DNA from: Leuctra nigra
Taxonomy: Eukaryota > Arthropoda > Insecta > Plecoptera > Leuctridae
Length of the DNA: 64,000 bases
Reading direction: 5' to 3'
NCBI GenBank assembly: GCA_934045905.1
Contig: OW203762.1
Location: 19,004,345-19,068,344, forward strand
Under the pieces are notes generated by a model. The model had not been told where the DNA came from, did not search any database, and saw only the letters and a program-made list of their open reading frames with translations. The position numbers and the translations under genes are program-made. Shown here in pieces: positions 1 through 12,308 of the stretch. Within the stretch, counting starts at the first letter, position 1. Each line of letters opens with the position of its first letter.

Positions 1-476
1 CTTGTAATGCACATGAACTTATTGGTTGGTCAATAACCCAGACACGCCTCGTAACCCAACTGATTAGTGATTACCTTATTTAGTAGGTAAATTGACCGGT
101 GAGGCAAGGTCAAGAACTGCAACCGTGCTGTTCTGACGTCAATGTGTTTACAAAACACTGGTCGGATTTGTTGCGCGCACTGACACGAATTTCCAGTAAA
201 AAGTGTCACGCACACCGCCGAATTCTATGCGAAGGAACGATAATGTCAGGTGTAAGACAAAGAAGAGTAATGACTTTGCGAATTATTTCGGATGAGCTAC
301 TTCCTGCTCAGACAGACACGAGTGAGTCTAATGATACGTATTAGACGTATAATGACTCATTCACTCATGGATCAGGCATTATGACCTGGGGGGGGGGGGG
401 GGGGGGATGCAGTCGATGACCAAGCAATTGTCAATTCAATGCTAAATATCAGCAGCATACTCTTCAATTTACAAAT
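1..476. other. Upstream stretch without a gene
   Basis: No coding region or known repeat is recognisable. The only notable feature is an uninterrupted run of 19 G at 388-406, the first of several long G or C homopolymers in this window. Confidence 0.5.
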
Positions 477-734
477 ATGAAAAATAATTAGCTTACCTAA
501 TTTTTTATCGACCATAAACACAATCGTAGAAATACAATATTTGTGCCCAAACTCGTAGAAATTTTGAAATGTCTCTATTTTTCAGATTTTTCTGAGAATT
601 ATTTTATTCCATTATTTTATGAAAAATAATTAGCTTACCTAATTTTTTATCGACCATAAACACAATCGTAGAAATACAATATTTGTGCCCAAACTCGTAG
701 AAATTTTGAAATGTCTCTATTTTTCAGATTTTTC
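477..734. repeat. Tandem duplication, about 116-bp unit, period 142
   Basis: A block starting ATGAAAAATAATTAGC at 477-592 recurs almost unchanged at 619-734, with a short AT-rich spacer between. It contains no open frame. It looks like a recent local duplication. Confidence 0.85.
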
Positions 735-767
735 ATTATTTTTGGCACAAATATGATCTTTAACAGC

Positions 768-922
768 CTCATGCTCAAAAGAAGTTGCGTCCGCAAGTAG
801 ATATTTGCGGGTGTCAGTCCTCAACACCACAAGACCGTGAGCTAATAATCTTATGGACCGAATCCAGTAGACTCTGGTCACTTGCGTCGATAAATCCGGA
901 AATTCTTTTGAGCATGAGACTG
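768..922. repeat. Small foldback element
   Basis: The ends are inverted copies of about 16 bp (CTCATGCTCAAAAGAA at the left and its complement at the right), giving a 155-bp foldback unit of MITE type. No target duplication was identified. Confidence 0.6.
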
Positions 923-937
923 TAAGTTAGTGTTTAC

Positions 938-1335
938 CCCATAAAAAACACTCCGTGTAAAAATACCAGCCAAGTCTCTACAACTAAAAAAAATTATGAA
1001 ATCTAAAAAATTCTGCACTGAAAAGTAGTGATATCAAAAAATGGTCCAAGTCAAAACTTTATTTGAAAATCAAAAAATACTTGGCGCATCGTGTATACAT
1101 AGTTTAGAAGTATAGACCAGATAGAAAATATACATCAAATATACATAATACATGTAGTATACCTATTATGCCCTAAAAAAACGATGCGCCAATTATTTTT
1201 TGATTTTCAAATAAAGTTTTGACTTGGACCATTATTTGATATCATTACTTTTCAGTGCAGAATTTTTTAGATTTCATAATTTTTTTTAGTTGTAGAGACT
1301 TGGCTGGTATTTTTACACGGAGTGTTTTTTATGGG
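938..1335. repeat. Long-arm foldback (MITE-like) unit inside the 1.86-kb element
   Basis: A near-perfect inverted repeat runs from CCCCATAAAAAACACTCC to its complement at 1,335, with about 100 bp of AT-rich loop between. The same unit occupies the same relative place in the second copy (23,716-24,109). It was therefore part of the larger element, or inserted into it, before the two copies separated. Confidence 0.85.
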
Positions 1336-2795
1336 GATATCACTCCTTTTTTTAGTTTATTCTTAGAACTTGTGACGTCAATTGAACAATTACTAAATCT
1401 ATTAAAAATAGTCGCCATTGACAATTTGGTTTACTAATGAAAATCTGCGTATGGTACTATATATTTGCTTTAAATGATCTTTCATGAAGAATAGCAAAGG
1501 TTTCATTCCTAACAGTTAACCGAGTTCCGAGATATGGCAACACTTCGGTTTTCAAAATGGCTGCTGAACTTACTGCACTGCCACAAAGAATGTATATCTA
1601 TAAATGATGTGTATCATTTTAAGTTTTCTGAATATGTATTCATTATATAGGAGGGGATTATAATAATTTTTAAATTTGAATGATGTAATTTCCGGTCTTA
1701 TAAATAGGAAATTTCTAGTGTGACTGTTCCCATTTCATAGAGATGACCTTCCGAATCGTTTGGCGGTAGTTTCATACCGATCAGTTAACCAATTTTCAAG
1801 ATATGACGTTACTTCCTGTTTCAAAATGGCTGCTGAAATCACTGACCCCTTGAATTATAATTTAAACATGATTACATTTTATTAAGCTGTCTCAAATAGT
1901 ATATTTATTGTATCAAAATGTAAATTTGTGAGATTTTTAAAATGTGTGACGTCATTTCCGGTTTTGGTATGGGAAACTGCAAATATTATTGATGATAATA
2001 CATAAAGTTGACCGTCTAAATTGTTTAGCGCTGGTTTCGTTCAAATCTATTTAGCCGTTATTGACATATGATGTCACTTCCGGTTTCAAAATGGCGGCTT
2101 CCGGTTGGTTTTATAATAAGTCAAATGAGATATCAAAAGTACATACGTTACATAAATAACAAAATAATCGGATCAAATTTGTTGCCGAAATGCCAATCGA
2201 TGTATTTCAAATTTCATGACGTCATTTCCGGTTTCGTTAACATAAATTTTAGTATGTTGCTATTGATAATCCATATAGTTTACCGTCTGAATCGTTTGGC
2301 GCAAATTTCGTTCCGATCGGTATAGCCGTTGTCAAGATATGACGTCACTTCCGGTTTCAAAATGGCGGCACAAAAAATTAATGGGGTGAAGGTTAAATCA
2401 GACGCCAAAAGTGCACACGTGGTAAAAATGTGAGATCAATCGGTTCAGCCGTTTAGGCTGTGGCCATGTTACCGGATTTGAATTCCAGGAGACTACTACT
2501 ACTACTACTGAGATTATTATTATTATGAAAACCGCCCTAAAACACTGTTTTCACGGCCCTCTAGCGCGCAAAGGGCGTAACCTATTGTTCCCAAATTTGG
2601 TATATGTTGTAGGGTGGGCCATAGCTCGAAATTAAGATATATCGCAACAATGTGAGATTTTCCAATTTTAGGATCCAGTAGGCCGAAAATGCCACTTTGA
2701 TGCTTACAGTAAAAGTGGGTTTGCTCCAGCCTTTATATGAGAGTGTGCGCGCGCCGTACGACTTGGCTGGCGTGGAGCGACCGCTCCACTAGATA
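938..2795. mobile_element. 1.86-kb non-coding repeat element, copy 1
   Basis: An inverted second copy lies at 22,262-24,109, so both ends can be set by where the two copies stop matching. Three parts are visible. First, a foldback unit (938-1,335) with arms of about 150 bp. Second, a body of about 1.1 kb with a degenerate unit repeated about four times, each ending near TTTCAAAATGGCGGC. Third, a right end with ACT and TAT microsatellites, a segment containing GTGCGCGCGCCGTACG, and a terminal palindrome GTGGAGCGACCGCTCCAC followed by TAG. There is no coding capacity, so it would be non-autonomous. The superfamily is unclear; the hairpin-plus-CTAG end recalls Helitrons, but a 5' TC and a following T are not evident. 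Confidence 0.8.
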
Positions 2796-4136
2796 TTGCT
2801 AAGATCGACTAAAAAATTAGCAACACTAATTATTTTCCACATATTTCATAGTTTGAAATTTTCAAAAGTTATAGGATATTCAGGAAATATTATGTCCGAT
2901 GTTTTCTTCGAGTGAAGAGCAACATTTCACACACAAACATATATTAAACTTATGAATAAGAGTCAAGAGATAACTCTTCCATTTATGAAACAACCATGTA
3001 ATTTTTTATTTAAAATTTACACATGTCAATGTAGTGATGAAAACATTGAACTTATGTCTTGTACTTTTGATACCTAATTTGGAAATGTCTTAACTTACGA
3101 CTTCTCAATGATAACTGACGGCCGCGTGTATCAAACTTGGGAATGAGTGGGTTAATTCACACGATTCACATGTCAAATTTCATTGAACTGAACCTCAGTA
3201 TATTCAAGGTCACAAAGTGTCATCTTTGCTCTTAGAATGACTAGATCACTGGGTTCGAATGACTCGAATGACTGAATGATCGTACGGGCGAAACAATGCG
3301 TACGGAGCGTTTCTGTGCCGTAAAAATGCTGACCACAAAGTATGACACTAAGCGATTAAAGATAAAGGTTCAATCTGATGATTTTCTTGCTATTTCTATA
3401 TTCATAACTGTTTGGCAAATACACACATTTATGTGTATTTTAGGTATTTCCCTCTAAAACTGCTCCGAAGCGCCTGATGCTGCCAACAAATTCATGGACC
3501 CTTTCTGTAGATAAACATTGGGGATGCAATTTGTTCTTGTGAAATAAAAAGTTGATCGAATCTGGTATTCTTCTAGTTGTGATTTTCGAAAGCGACATCT
3601 CCGATGATCAGCGGTTTGATGTCAAGAAATCTGCGATTAAAATCACGATTAAAACAGTGACAAATATAAAAGTCTTGCAGTTTAAAATGACAAGAGCGTC
3701 TGTTGTTTTTCCGCCTAAAAGTGGGCCATATTGGCTGGTGGAACTGTCAACTACGGAGAAAGTTGACATCAACAGTCGCTCATACGTTGAGCTGGTTGTG
3801 CTCCAGTTTGTGTGACGAGGCATGATTCTTGACACAACAATGCTCTAGTCACTGACCTGGGTTCGAGTCCCGATTACATCCGTCATTGTCAGCTCCGTCG
3901 CACCGTATAACATGACACTTCGCACCCGGGACAACCCCCCCCCCCCCCCCCCCCCCGCTACCGGCTTTCAGCAGATATATTTTGTGTGACTGTCGATTTT
4001 CATAAAAGAAAATTCATGATTTATCCAGAAATAGTCGGTGTAGAGGGCCGAAACCTATGATTCTTTTTAAGGTATGCTTGGCAAAAGAAAAAATTATTGA
4101 TGTACACATTTCAATGACTATAGTTGTCAGGTTCCG
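2796..4136. other. Intergenic stretch with tRNA-like fragment and C tract
   Basis: No gene is seen. Around 3,845-3,935 there is a sequence with a box-B-like GGGTTCGAGTCCCG, possibly the head of a tRNA-derived SINE. It is followed by a run of 22 C at 3,935-3,956. Confidence 0.4.
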
Positions 4137-4139
4137 TTA

Positions 4140-4521
4140 GGGGCTGTGCATAAAGGACGTCACGCTTCAGGGGGGGGGGGGGGGGGGGGAGGGGGGTGCA
4201 CCAGTATGGGACACAGTGTGACAGGGTGGAGGAGGGGGGTCTAGAGTCAGTAGGACGTCACGTTTTGATATAGATATTTTCGAGCATTTTAAATTTCAGT
4301 TGATATGTCGGGACCTGAAATTTCGCTAAAAATAATAAATTCTGACACATTTCCGCACATTTCATAGTCAAACAAATGTGGGGGATGGGGGGTTAGAAAT
4401 ATGTTTGTGACGGTCCTTTTAGGGGGGGGGGGGGGGGGTCTCAGAAAGTGTGGTGCAGCATGAATGGGGGTAGCAAAATAACCCATTTTTTTAGGGCGTG
4501 ACGTCCTTTATGCACAGCCCC
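4140..4521. mobile_element. MITE with GGGGCTGTGCATAAAGGACG terminal repeats
   Basis: Inverted terminal repeats of about 24 bp (GGGGCTGTGCATAAAGGACG onward) bound a 382-bp element flanked by TA on both sides, which suggests a TA target duplication. The interior has G tracts of 20 (4,170-4,189) and 17 (4,422-4,438) and no coding capacity. Tc1/mariner-like and ISL2EU-like transposons both use TA; I cannot choose between them. Confidence 0.75.
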
Positions 4522-4523
4522 TA

Positions 4524-5258
4524 ACAATCAATGCATGTTATAAATGAAATCAGATATCAATACAGATTGAGAAGAGGAGATCATATAGACTGACATCTGG
4601 TGCGATATAATATTTTCAGTCAATCAAATTATCAGCGGTTATTTATTGTTTTGCGAGTTTACATAATATGGAAGAGTAAATAAGTAAATTTTGTACTTTT
4701 CAAGATAGTTTCCACTATTTTTGAGGCGCTTATAGAAGATGTGACGTGCTTCACAGCGTTCGTACACATAATGATAAACGTCCATGGCATACACTATCGC
4801 AGACATGGAGGGTCATTCCTGTACGTTTTTAGTATCATCGTATCTTAAAATTTGTTTCCTCCAATGTTAAGTCCATAACAACGATTGCTACTGTCTTAAA
4901 ATGTAAGACAAGAGAGTGAAAATGCGTACAAGATCACCACCTTGTACCTTAGAGGAATTAAAGTGACACCTTAGACTAACTAATTCCTCTACCTGTACCT
5001 ATGGTTTTGTATGGTTTTGAACAAACCATTCTGATTGTTAAAATGTAAATTAACCGATTTTCCAATTAGGGTAAAATATCGTTTGGCCATTGAGACCCAA
5101 TTGACTTTTCGGCGAAGTAAAAAAAAGAGTATTAAGATATTTTAAAATAGCTGTGAAAATTGATATTTAGATAAAGTTAGAAATATCCTTGATCCTTGAT
5201 CACTTGCAACTTTTTTCACTCCAGTGACTTTACTTTAGTGAGTCGTTAGCCCACTGGT
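4524..5258. other. Intergenic stretch, nothing recognised
   Basis: AT-rich sequence with no open frame of note and no repeat that I can link to other parts of the window. Confidence 0.4.
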
Positions 5259-5402
5259 CCCCCCCCCCCCCCCTGTCACTCTGGCTCAACGGCAGCAACA
5301 CACGGTCCAGGCTTGAGAGGTCACCCATCCAAGTACTGGACCGTGCTCAACGTTGACCCAACGGTTCGTGTATTGGAGACCTCGGTTCTTGTCAGATCAC
5401 CT
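5259..5402. repeat. 5S-rRNA-derived SINE fragment, internally inverted
   Basis: After a run of 15 C, the segment GGTCACCCATCCAAGTACTG followed by CGTGCTCAACGTTG reads as antisense 5S rRNA (internal promoter region). About 10 bp later, CGGTTCTTGTCAGATCACC reads as sense 5S rRNA. The two halves point in opposite directions, unlike the intact antisense copy at 54,048-54,145, so this copy has been rearranged. Not a functional 5S gene. Confidence 0.6.
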
Positions 5403-5421
5403 ATACTTTGTTCCTAAGGCA

Positions 5422-5733
5422 GAGACACTCATTGTTCTCGTTTATAATGTATCGTAAAATCATTTGCTCTCATTGTATCCTCAACCATTTATTGTCCATT
5501 CCTTGTTCGATGTCGTTTACAACCTTGTAGCTCTGAGCTCTCTAAGGGTTGTAAAAATTCGTTCCAAAAAAATGGACCTTGAGTGGGTCAAAATGTAGAC
5601 ACATTTTGGGGTCTATTGGCTCTGCGGCAGAACTGATACAGGTAGCATTCCAAAGCTGAGGTATGTTTTGACACTTTTAGGTTTTTACGATAGGGTCAGG
5701 TCCAATGTAAGTGAGAACAATGAGTGTCTCTAG
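5422..5733. repeat. Foldback element with 19-bp terminal repeats
   Basis: AGAGACACTCATTGTTCTC at the left end is exactly complemented at the right end. The interior is AT-rich and non-coding. It directly follows the 5S-derived fragment. Confidence 0.65.
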
Positions 5734-6516
5734 GTATGAGACAGACCATAGGTAACGAGAATGACTGACTTATTAACGCTTATAGAACGTTTTCCTCGAG
5801 TTTAAGATATCATCACTGCGCTCAAAATCCATTTCAAAGCAATTAATTCTTGTCTATTGTTGCATTCTTCAAGCTAAACACAACATGTAAGTAACATATG
5901 AGTTATCTTGTCCATCTTCTACTACATATTATGTAAATGCCGATTGTTCTCTGGTCGATGCATTTATGATTAAGTGCACTTGTAATCACAAATACAATTA
6001 CAAGGAGTCAATCAACGCATCCTGGACATGATGCAATGCAGGACAATTAGCATAATATGCAACATAACTAATTACTCATTATCATAAGTATAAATCAGAT
6101 GCCGGTGAACTCATGTGAATGATAACTCAAGGTCGATGCGAATCTCTCTTCCTCCGTATACAAGTTCGAAACAAGGTAAAAGTTACAAACAGAAACAAAC
6201 AATCGATTCTTTAACAATTCGATAAAAATCTTTCGAAAATTTAAGTGTATTTCACTATTTTCTATCACAAACAATCGTTTCGAATGTAGGGTAAACATAT
6301 ACCATTACCCACGCTAATAACGAACAATTAAACAAGTGCTAAACGTATTTCAATCCTTTCGATCGAACCCCAGGAAACTGTGTGAAACAAATCAATTGTA
6401 TTCCGAATATTTTCGAAACGAAACTACTAAACTCTTCACTTTCCCCAATAACAGCAGGAGTAGGGCTTCTTGTCGGTACACTTGAGGGCTTCGTAAGATC
6501 CAATTACGAGATTGTG
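5734..6516. other. Intergenic stretch, nothing recognised
   Basis: AT-rich DNA without a supported gene. Short open frames have no recognisable motifs. Confidence 0.4.
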
Positions 6517-6713
6517 ACGTCAGAAGTGTGTTTTTGTCGTTCGGTTCCGTGTGAAGGTTCAGTGCAGTGCCGACTGCTGGAGCAACGGTACCGCGCTAAC
6601 TCGTGGCTCGTGGGCCGACCGTGTGCTTAGCTGTCAGTGCAGTGCGGGCTTGTGAAGTGATAGGTGATGCTCCAAGATAGATCGATACGTATTGGATAAT
6701 TAAACACCAAGAG
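6517..6713 (+). promoter_or_regulatory. Candidate promoter and non-coding first exon
   Basis: A GC-richer island of about 200 bp in AT-rich DNA starts with a CRE-type TGACGTCA (6,517 on). An arthropod-style initiator TTCAGTGC follows near 6,559, and the island ends with a plausible donor (CAAGAG then GTAATC) at about 6,713. The myosin start codon lies downstream in an exon preceded by an acceptor-like CTCAG, so an upstream non-coding exon is expected. Assigning it here is inference only; another GC-richer block at 12,560-12,800 is a rival. Confidence 0.25.
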
Positions 6714-7894
6714 GTAATCATCATGTTTGTGTTGTTTTATACAGTTTATTGTTTTTTGGTGTCGAAGTGTTTGTTTTGTGTGAATAAAATTTACGACATT
6801 AATTGGGCATTGTGAATAACTTGTTTTGACGTTTGGATTTTGAATCCGTTTGTTGACACTATTTTTACCTGAATTTTGTATTAGTTTTCTTTTGTAATTT
6901 TTTGGATCATTTTCTCTAAATTACGTATCGCGTGCTAAAATTATGCATATTACTGGATCTCATTAGTAGTTACGATGTATAGGTACTTCATTGCAATCAT
7001 GATGAATGAGATCTTAATTTCTCATCGTATAATAATTTAGAATAATTTTCTGGGATTAATATTAGTACTGATTTGTACTGTAGGTTCAAGGCTTGAATAA
7101 AATTAACATCGCTTATTTATATCGGAATAATGACTCAATTATTTTAAAAATTTAAAAATGAGGACAATCTATGATATTTCTACAAAAGCTAAACTGCAAG
7201 TATTCGAAAATTCGTAGCAGAAAAATTAAGAAAAATTATTAAAATGAAAACTAATTATGCTGATTAAATGATGAGATTCCCATAAGAAACTAGGATGTTA
7301 TTTCACTTGATTGCATTAGTTTCGCAACGTTAACCTCGGGAAACTGAACCGGGACAAGTTCCACACACAACTAATGAAGACTCTGAGAAGCTTCGTTTCA
7401 AAACAACCTCGAGCAGAGATAATCTCAATTAGTTGGCATGGAAGTGATGCACAATCAGTAGATCAGTTTTCAAAAACAGTGTTGTTCTTCATGTTTTTCC
7501 ACCTCGTAACAGAAAAAGTGTACCTACTTGACGATCAAATCATATTCAGTGGTTTTGACCGTGATGCCTGCTGTCATTGAGTCAGAAGACATTGTCAAGA
7601 CACAATGCTGGTATAATTACAACGATCATCCCACGACCAAGTCAGTCGTGAGCCACACGGTTTCAGCCGGTAAATGAGAGATTACGCGGAGAAAGTCGTT
7701 GGAAATTTATTAGAAATACAGATAAATAAGACACTAAATCTATCATTTGTAATCCTGCAGTAAGTTGTACTTACTCAGTTTGAGAAACCGGAATCTATTT
7801 TAATTATTACCATGCATTAAAAATATATATATTTACTAAATTTCATTTCTGTAAGTGCTGTTTACCTGTAATTCCTCGCCTAGATTATTTGTCA
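6714..7894. other. Intergenic stretch, nothing recognised
   Basis: AT-rich sequence with no supported coding region or named repeat. Confidence 0.4.
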
Positions 7895-8075
7895 TATTCA
7901 GATGATTGATGAGGATAATTAGGGGATTATGAAGAAATGAGAGTGATTTATGATGGTAAGCTGGAGGCGGTCGCGGCCTAATACTGGGGAACCGTCCAAG
8001 CATTTTGCTCTGGTCTAGAGACAATACTAAAACTAATCGATAAGGTCGGCTTCTGGAATCGAACCCGGTCTTTGG
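7895..8075 (-). repeat. tRNA-derived SINE, family A, copy 1
   Basis: On the minus strand it reads a box-B-like CCGGGTTCGATTCCAG, then a body containing AGGCCGCGACCGCCTCC and a simple-sequence tail. The same order is seen at 9,030-9,295 and 9,697-9,880. Diverged from the other copies. Confidence 0.55.
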
Positions 8076-8938
8076 AATGCAAGCAGAGCATGATAAAACA
8101 TTGAAATGTCTCCAAGACTTCATAATATCTGTCAAGAAATTTGCATCGTTGTGATGACAAGTCCAAAATGCATTGCTAAATGTCACATATTCTCATAAAG
8201 TGGTCAGGACGTCATTCAGAAATGTCTCATAGTGGTTAAAATGACATCATTTAATGATTATTTTCCTCCAGAAATTCCTATTCTCTTCATTATGGAAAAT
8301 GTGACAATTTCTCATTTTCAAAATATTTGAAGTATGGTTTTCTGAAAGAAAGTGGCAACAATTTTCTCGAATGCAATGAAAATTAAATAGGTGATTCATT
8401 AAAATTCAAGTATCGTGTTTTTCAGTTGATAAGACTTCATCAAGATTTCGAGTGATCAGTTTTAGAGGCCAAGGGAACATTATCTCAACGAAATCTAATT
8501 TTAACTTCTTTGTTATCACGATGAAGCCGAAACCTTAAGATAACAGAAGAGCACGCACTTTCAAGTGTGTGTGTTATTATAATTACTATTGTTAATTCAC
8601 GCACGATCGAACCAAAAGGAAACAAATTAAATCGAAATGCTTCCGATAGGGAGGAAGTATTAGTTTGACTTTAACAATGGTAAATGTGGGTATTGGGATG
8701 CCAGTTGTATTGAACACTAATTATCAGAGGAGAATAATTGTGAACAATCTCGGATCTACTAATTAGGCAGGATGTAGTCCAGCATCCAACAAGCATTGCG
8801 TTGCAGCTCAGTTGAGTTCAACAATAACAATCTCTTAGTGCTATGTTCACACGACCTCTGACGGTACATTTCATCAACACACACCGAGCTGGAAGAGTTC
8901 TTGAGATCATCGTTTAGTTTGTTAGCACGTTTTCTTCA

Positions 8939-9414
8939 TAGGCAGAAGGCCCGATGTCCATTTCATGATTCTTGAGGTGCCAGTTATTCTACCTTCATCC
9001 AATCATATTTGTAATGGAGACATTGGTAATTTTGAACGCTCTGAACTTGTATTCCGGAGGCCCGGGTTCGATTTCCGCGGTCGTCCTTCCTGACTGGGTT
9101 TTTTTTCGTGGTTTTCCCTCAGTCGACAGGCAAATGCTGGGAAGGTACCCTACTAATAGGCCACGACCGCCTCATTCCCACCTTCCATCCTTACCTACTC
9201 TTCACCATCATCTACCAATCACTATCATAATCATTCATCCGTCGCCATTAGCCTCGCTGCAGAACAGTGCGACGTTAAGCCCCAGACAAAAAAAAATGTC
9301 GTTTTGTAAGAGACCAATATGTAACTGTGTTTGTTGATTTCAATCAAATTGCTTGATCAAAGAGCTTGATTACATGATTCCAAAAGTGTGCAATGGACAT
9401 CGGGGCTTCTACTT
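8939..9414. mobile_element. MITE family B (GAAGGCCCGATG ends), interrupted by a SINE
   Basis: The left end reads CAGAAGGCCCGATGTCCATT and the right end gives the inverted match (AATGGACATCGGGGCTTCTA). Related copies are at 17,223-17,405 and 39,104-39,310. This copy carries a family-A SINE inside it. Confidence 0.65.
9030..9295 (+). repeat. tRNA-derived SINE, family A, copy 2
   Basis: Box-B-like CCCGGGTTCGATTTCC is followed by a conserved body (CGACAGGCAAATGCTGGG, then CCACGACCGCCTC), a pyrimidine-rich CATCAT-type tail and an A-run near 9,290. It is nested inside the MITE at 8,939-9,414, so it inserted later. Confidence 0.65.
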
Positions 9415-9468
9415 CTGAGGTACAGAAAACAGCTCTGAGACCCTTTACCATAACATTAAAATTCCCGA

Positions 9469-9549
9469 TTCTGCTGGAATCTGATTCACGGCCATATGGA
9501 TTAACATTGCACCGAATCGGATTCCAGCACATTTGTAGAATAGGGCCCC
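9469..9549. repeat. Foldback family C, partial copy
   Basis: It ends GTAGAATAGGGCCCCTG and contains ACGGCCATATGGATTAAC, matching fuller copies at 19,486-19,610 and 31,655-31,788. In those the ends pair as TCTAGAA...TTCTAGA. Confidence 0.55.
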
Positions 9550-9696
9550 TGAAGATAAATACTTGAACACGGTAAAGACGTCACGTCCAGCGTGCATCAC
9601 GTGCTGATAAATATAAAATGTTTTTGTTTGAGTAATTGATGAAACAATGGACGGAAAGGATTATTATTTATGTTTTTTCTGCAACGATGCTGTAGC

Positions 9697-9880
9697 GGTG
9701 GGTATGATGATGATGAAGATGATGAAGAATAGTTGATGATGGACAGTGGGAAGAAGGCGGTCGTTGTCTATAGAGTATGGATCACTAAATGACTCTCGAC
9801 TGAGGGAAATCACAAGAAACCTCAGTCATGAAGGACGACATGGGAATCAAACTCGGTACCTCCGGAGTGGAAGTTAAACG
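9697..9880 (-). repeat. tRNA-derived SINE, family A, copy 3
   Basis: Minus-strand copy: box-B-like region near 9,845 (complement of GGGAATCAAACTCGG), the body with GGCGGTCG near 9,757, and a simple ATC/ATG tail at 9,700-9,730. Confidence 0.55.
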
Positions 9881-12159
9881 GCAGGACAGACTTTCAAAAG
9901 TATTCGCAATTTTCTCTTTTGCGACGTTCCGATTAGAACTTTGCAATCGGCCATTTCAATTAGAGACATCATTGACTCCATGTCGATTCAGAAGATTGCT
10001 TTGCCCGATCGGATGGGCAGTTTGGCGGATTGGAGACTGGAACATGCTCGCTTATGAGCGTTTAAAAGTCGCAGTTTGATACTTGAATAATAATTCTTTG
10101 TAGTAAAATCTTAATGATCTTTTGTGGACACAAATTCGGTACATCACTGTTTCTGTTCCAACTCTCAGCACAAAGTCTACAGACTCTTGAGTTTTTAAAG
10201 AGTCTGCTGCTGCATTCAAAAGATTGTACTAATCGTGAAGACTTAAGCCAGTGCACGGCCGAGTTCAATAAGAGATCAAGATCTAGAGCTGGATATCCGT
10301 TCACATGTAGAGTGTTGCGTGATACAGACTTTAGTTGAAACATAAATGCATGAGTCATTGTAATTGTGAGTCTTAAGCTGCGAGGTAAGGGCTCATAGTT
10401 GTGCCATAGACATTGTATAGCCATCGGAAGGCTATGTCTATGGCTGTGCCCTCCTTGACGAAGAGTCTCTGAACCCTCAGCGAGGCGAGCGTCTTTTACT
10501 CTATAACGTCCAGTTTTTCAATACTCTGCTAAATCCAGTAATTAAGTTAACACAGTCATTCTAGGAATGTCATTGGTTGTTGCATGACAATACATTCCTG
10601 ATCAACCGTTTAAAAGTTAGCAGAGTGGCCCTATTTCATGGGCCTCCCTATCGCAATCTAAACATTAAATCAAAAAAATTTACAATTCCAAATCTAATTC
10701 AACTGTTGATTACTGAAATTATACGACTGAACATTTTACATCCAGAAATCTAACAGTTAATCTTGCACTAATTCTCAATTAGCTAATTAAAACATTTACT
10801 TATAATTTGATAAATTATAAGTAAGAGTGATAGCATGAGAATGGGATTACATAGATTTGTGAGAAAACTGTTTCAACAAATAAAAATCCAGAAAGTTTTA
10901 GACACAAAATGAGGATAAAACTGTTTTATCCCTCATTAGCAATCATTAAATTAGACGTATGCGCAGATTCCTTGACGTATGCGTATACACATTTTTTTTT
11001 GATGTCGTCTGGAAATTATTACTGAGCTAGTTTTTAATTTTTTACTATTTTTTACACTTGAATTTGTCCCATTGTTTATTTTTTATTCTTATGAACTTAA
11101 TCCTTTTATTGGTTGAAGAACACGCATCAATATGTTGAAATTTTGATATCTTTGACTTATCCAATTCGGCGATAAAACTAATAAGAGTTATCGACATTTG
11201 AATGGAATTTGTTTCACCTACGCAGATTATTGAGAGAATAGCACAGCTTCTGATTCCTGGAGTTTCAAGTGAACTGAATATGCAAGACAATCGGAACAAC
11301 CTCAGAGGACATCATTAACGACGCACGCAGCGATGCGAAAGAGGCGGACAAAAAACAAACCTAACACGCTCTTTACACTTCAATTCAATTATAAGACGAT
11401 TAGACTCGAATATGACTCTCTAACGCAAAATACAATACTTAGTGAGAGGAAGAAGTCGAACGAAAAACACTCGTTTAGAGAATATATTTTTACACAACTA
11501 ATTCGATTTAAACTTTCAGTACAATCGTTTATTATTTTTTTTATTATTATAACAAACAATAGAACATATTAACGAGGTTAGGTTTTGGAAAGCATCCTTG
11601 CTCTAAAATCCATTTAGAAATGATTGTTTATATTCTTGAGCCGTGCGGATTAAACGTTGTAAAGTTAATATTCTCTTAATCCAAACAAACAATGAAATAA
11701 ACCAAATTTCCTCATGCATTCAGTCGTGTGATGGCAACTGAAATGGATCCATTAAATTCTATGAAAATGCAGAACAAATTAGCACAGGTCCGTTTGGATA
11801 TTTTGTTTTCGATTCCTTCCGATATTCTGGACATCTTCTTTTTGACTGAGGTTATTTTTGTGGTTTCTATAAAAACTAATTGCCAAAATAGCGCGAATCA
11901 CAAACAACTACAGAGGAACTAAATGGCTGAAATGTGTTTTTGTTCACATTTTACCTGAAATAGCTTCTAAAACCTTAGCCAAAAGTAAAAACTATTTTTT
12001 TTACCCAGCTGAGTTCCCATACTTCGCATTCGTTTCGCTTTCGGTTCGGTTTCGCTATAGTCGAAGTTTTCCTAACATTATTTTTCGGCGAAAAGGTAGC
12101 CATTTTGCAAAATTGAACCGAAAGCGAACCGAAATCGAAGTATGGGAACCCAGCATTTG
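9881..12159. other. Intergenic stretch with one short hairpin
   Basis: No gene is supported. A hairpin at 10,402-10,443 pairs CCATAGACAT and TATAGCC with their downstream complements. The rest is AT-rich, with short frames that have no motifs. Confidence 0.4.
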
Positions 12160-12253
12160 TCGAGAGGCAAATGATGGGAAGGTTCCTTACTTATGGTCAT
12201 GCTTGTCTCCTTTGAAACCTTATTTCTTCTCCGTTGCACTTCATCATCATTAC

Positions 12254-12301
<48 letters not shown>

Positions 12302-12308
12302 ATCATCA
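12160..12308 (+). repeat. SINE family A fragment running into a CAT microsatellite
   Basis: The body motif CGAGAGGCAAATGATGGGAAG matches the SINE body at 9,121-9,150. It is followed by an ATC/CAT trinucleotide run at about 12,241-12,308, where the SINE tail would be. The histidine-rich or serine-rich frames across it are microsatellite artefacts. Confidence 0.6.
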
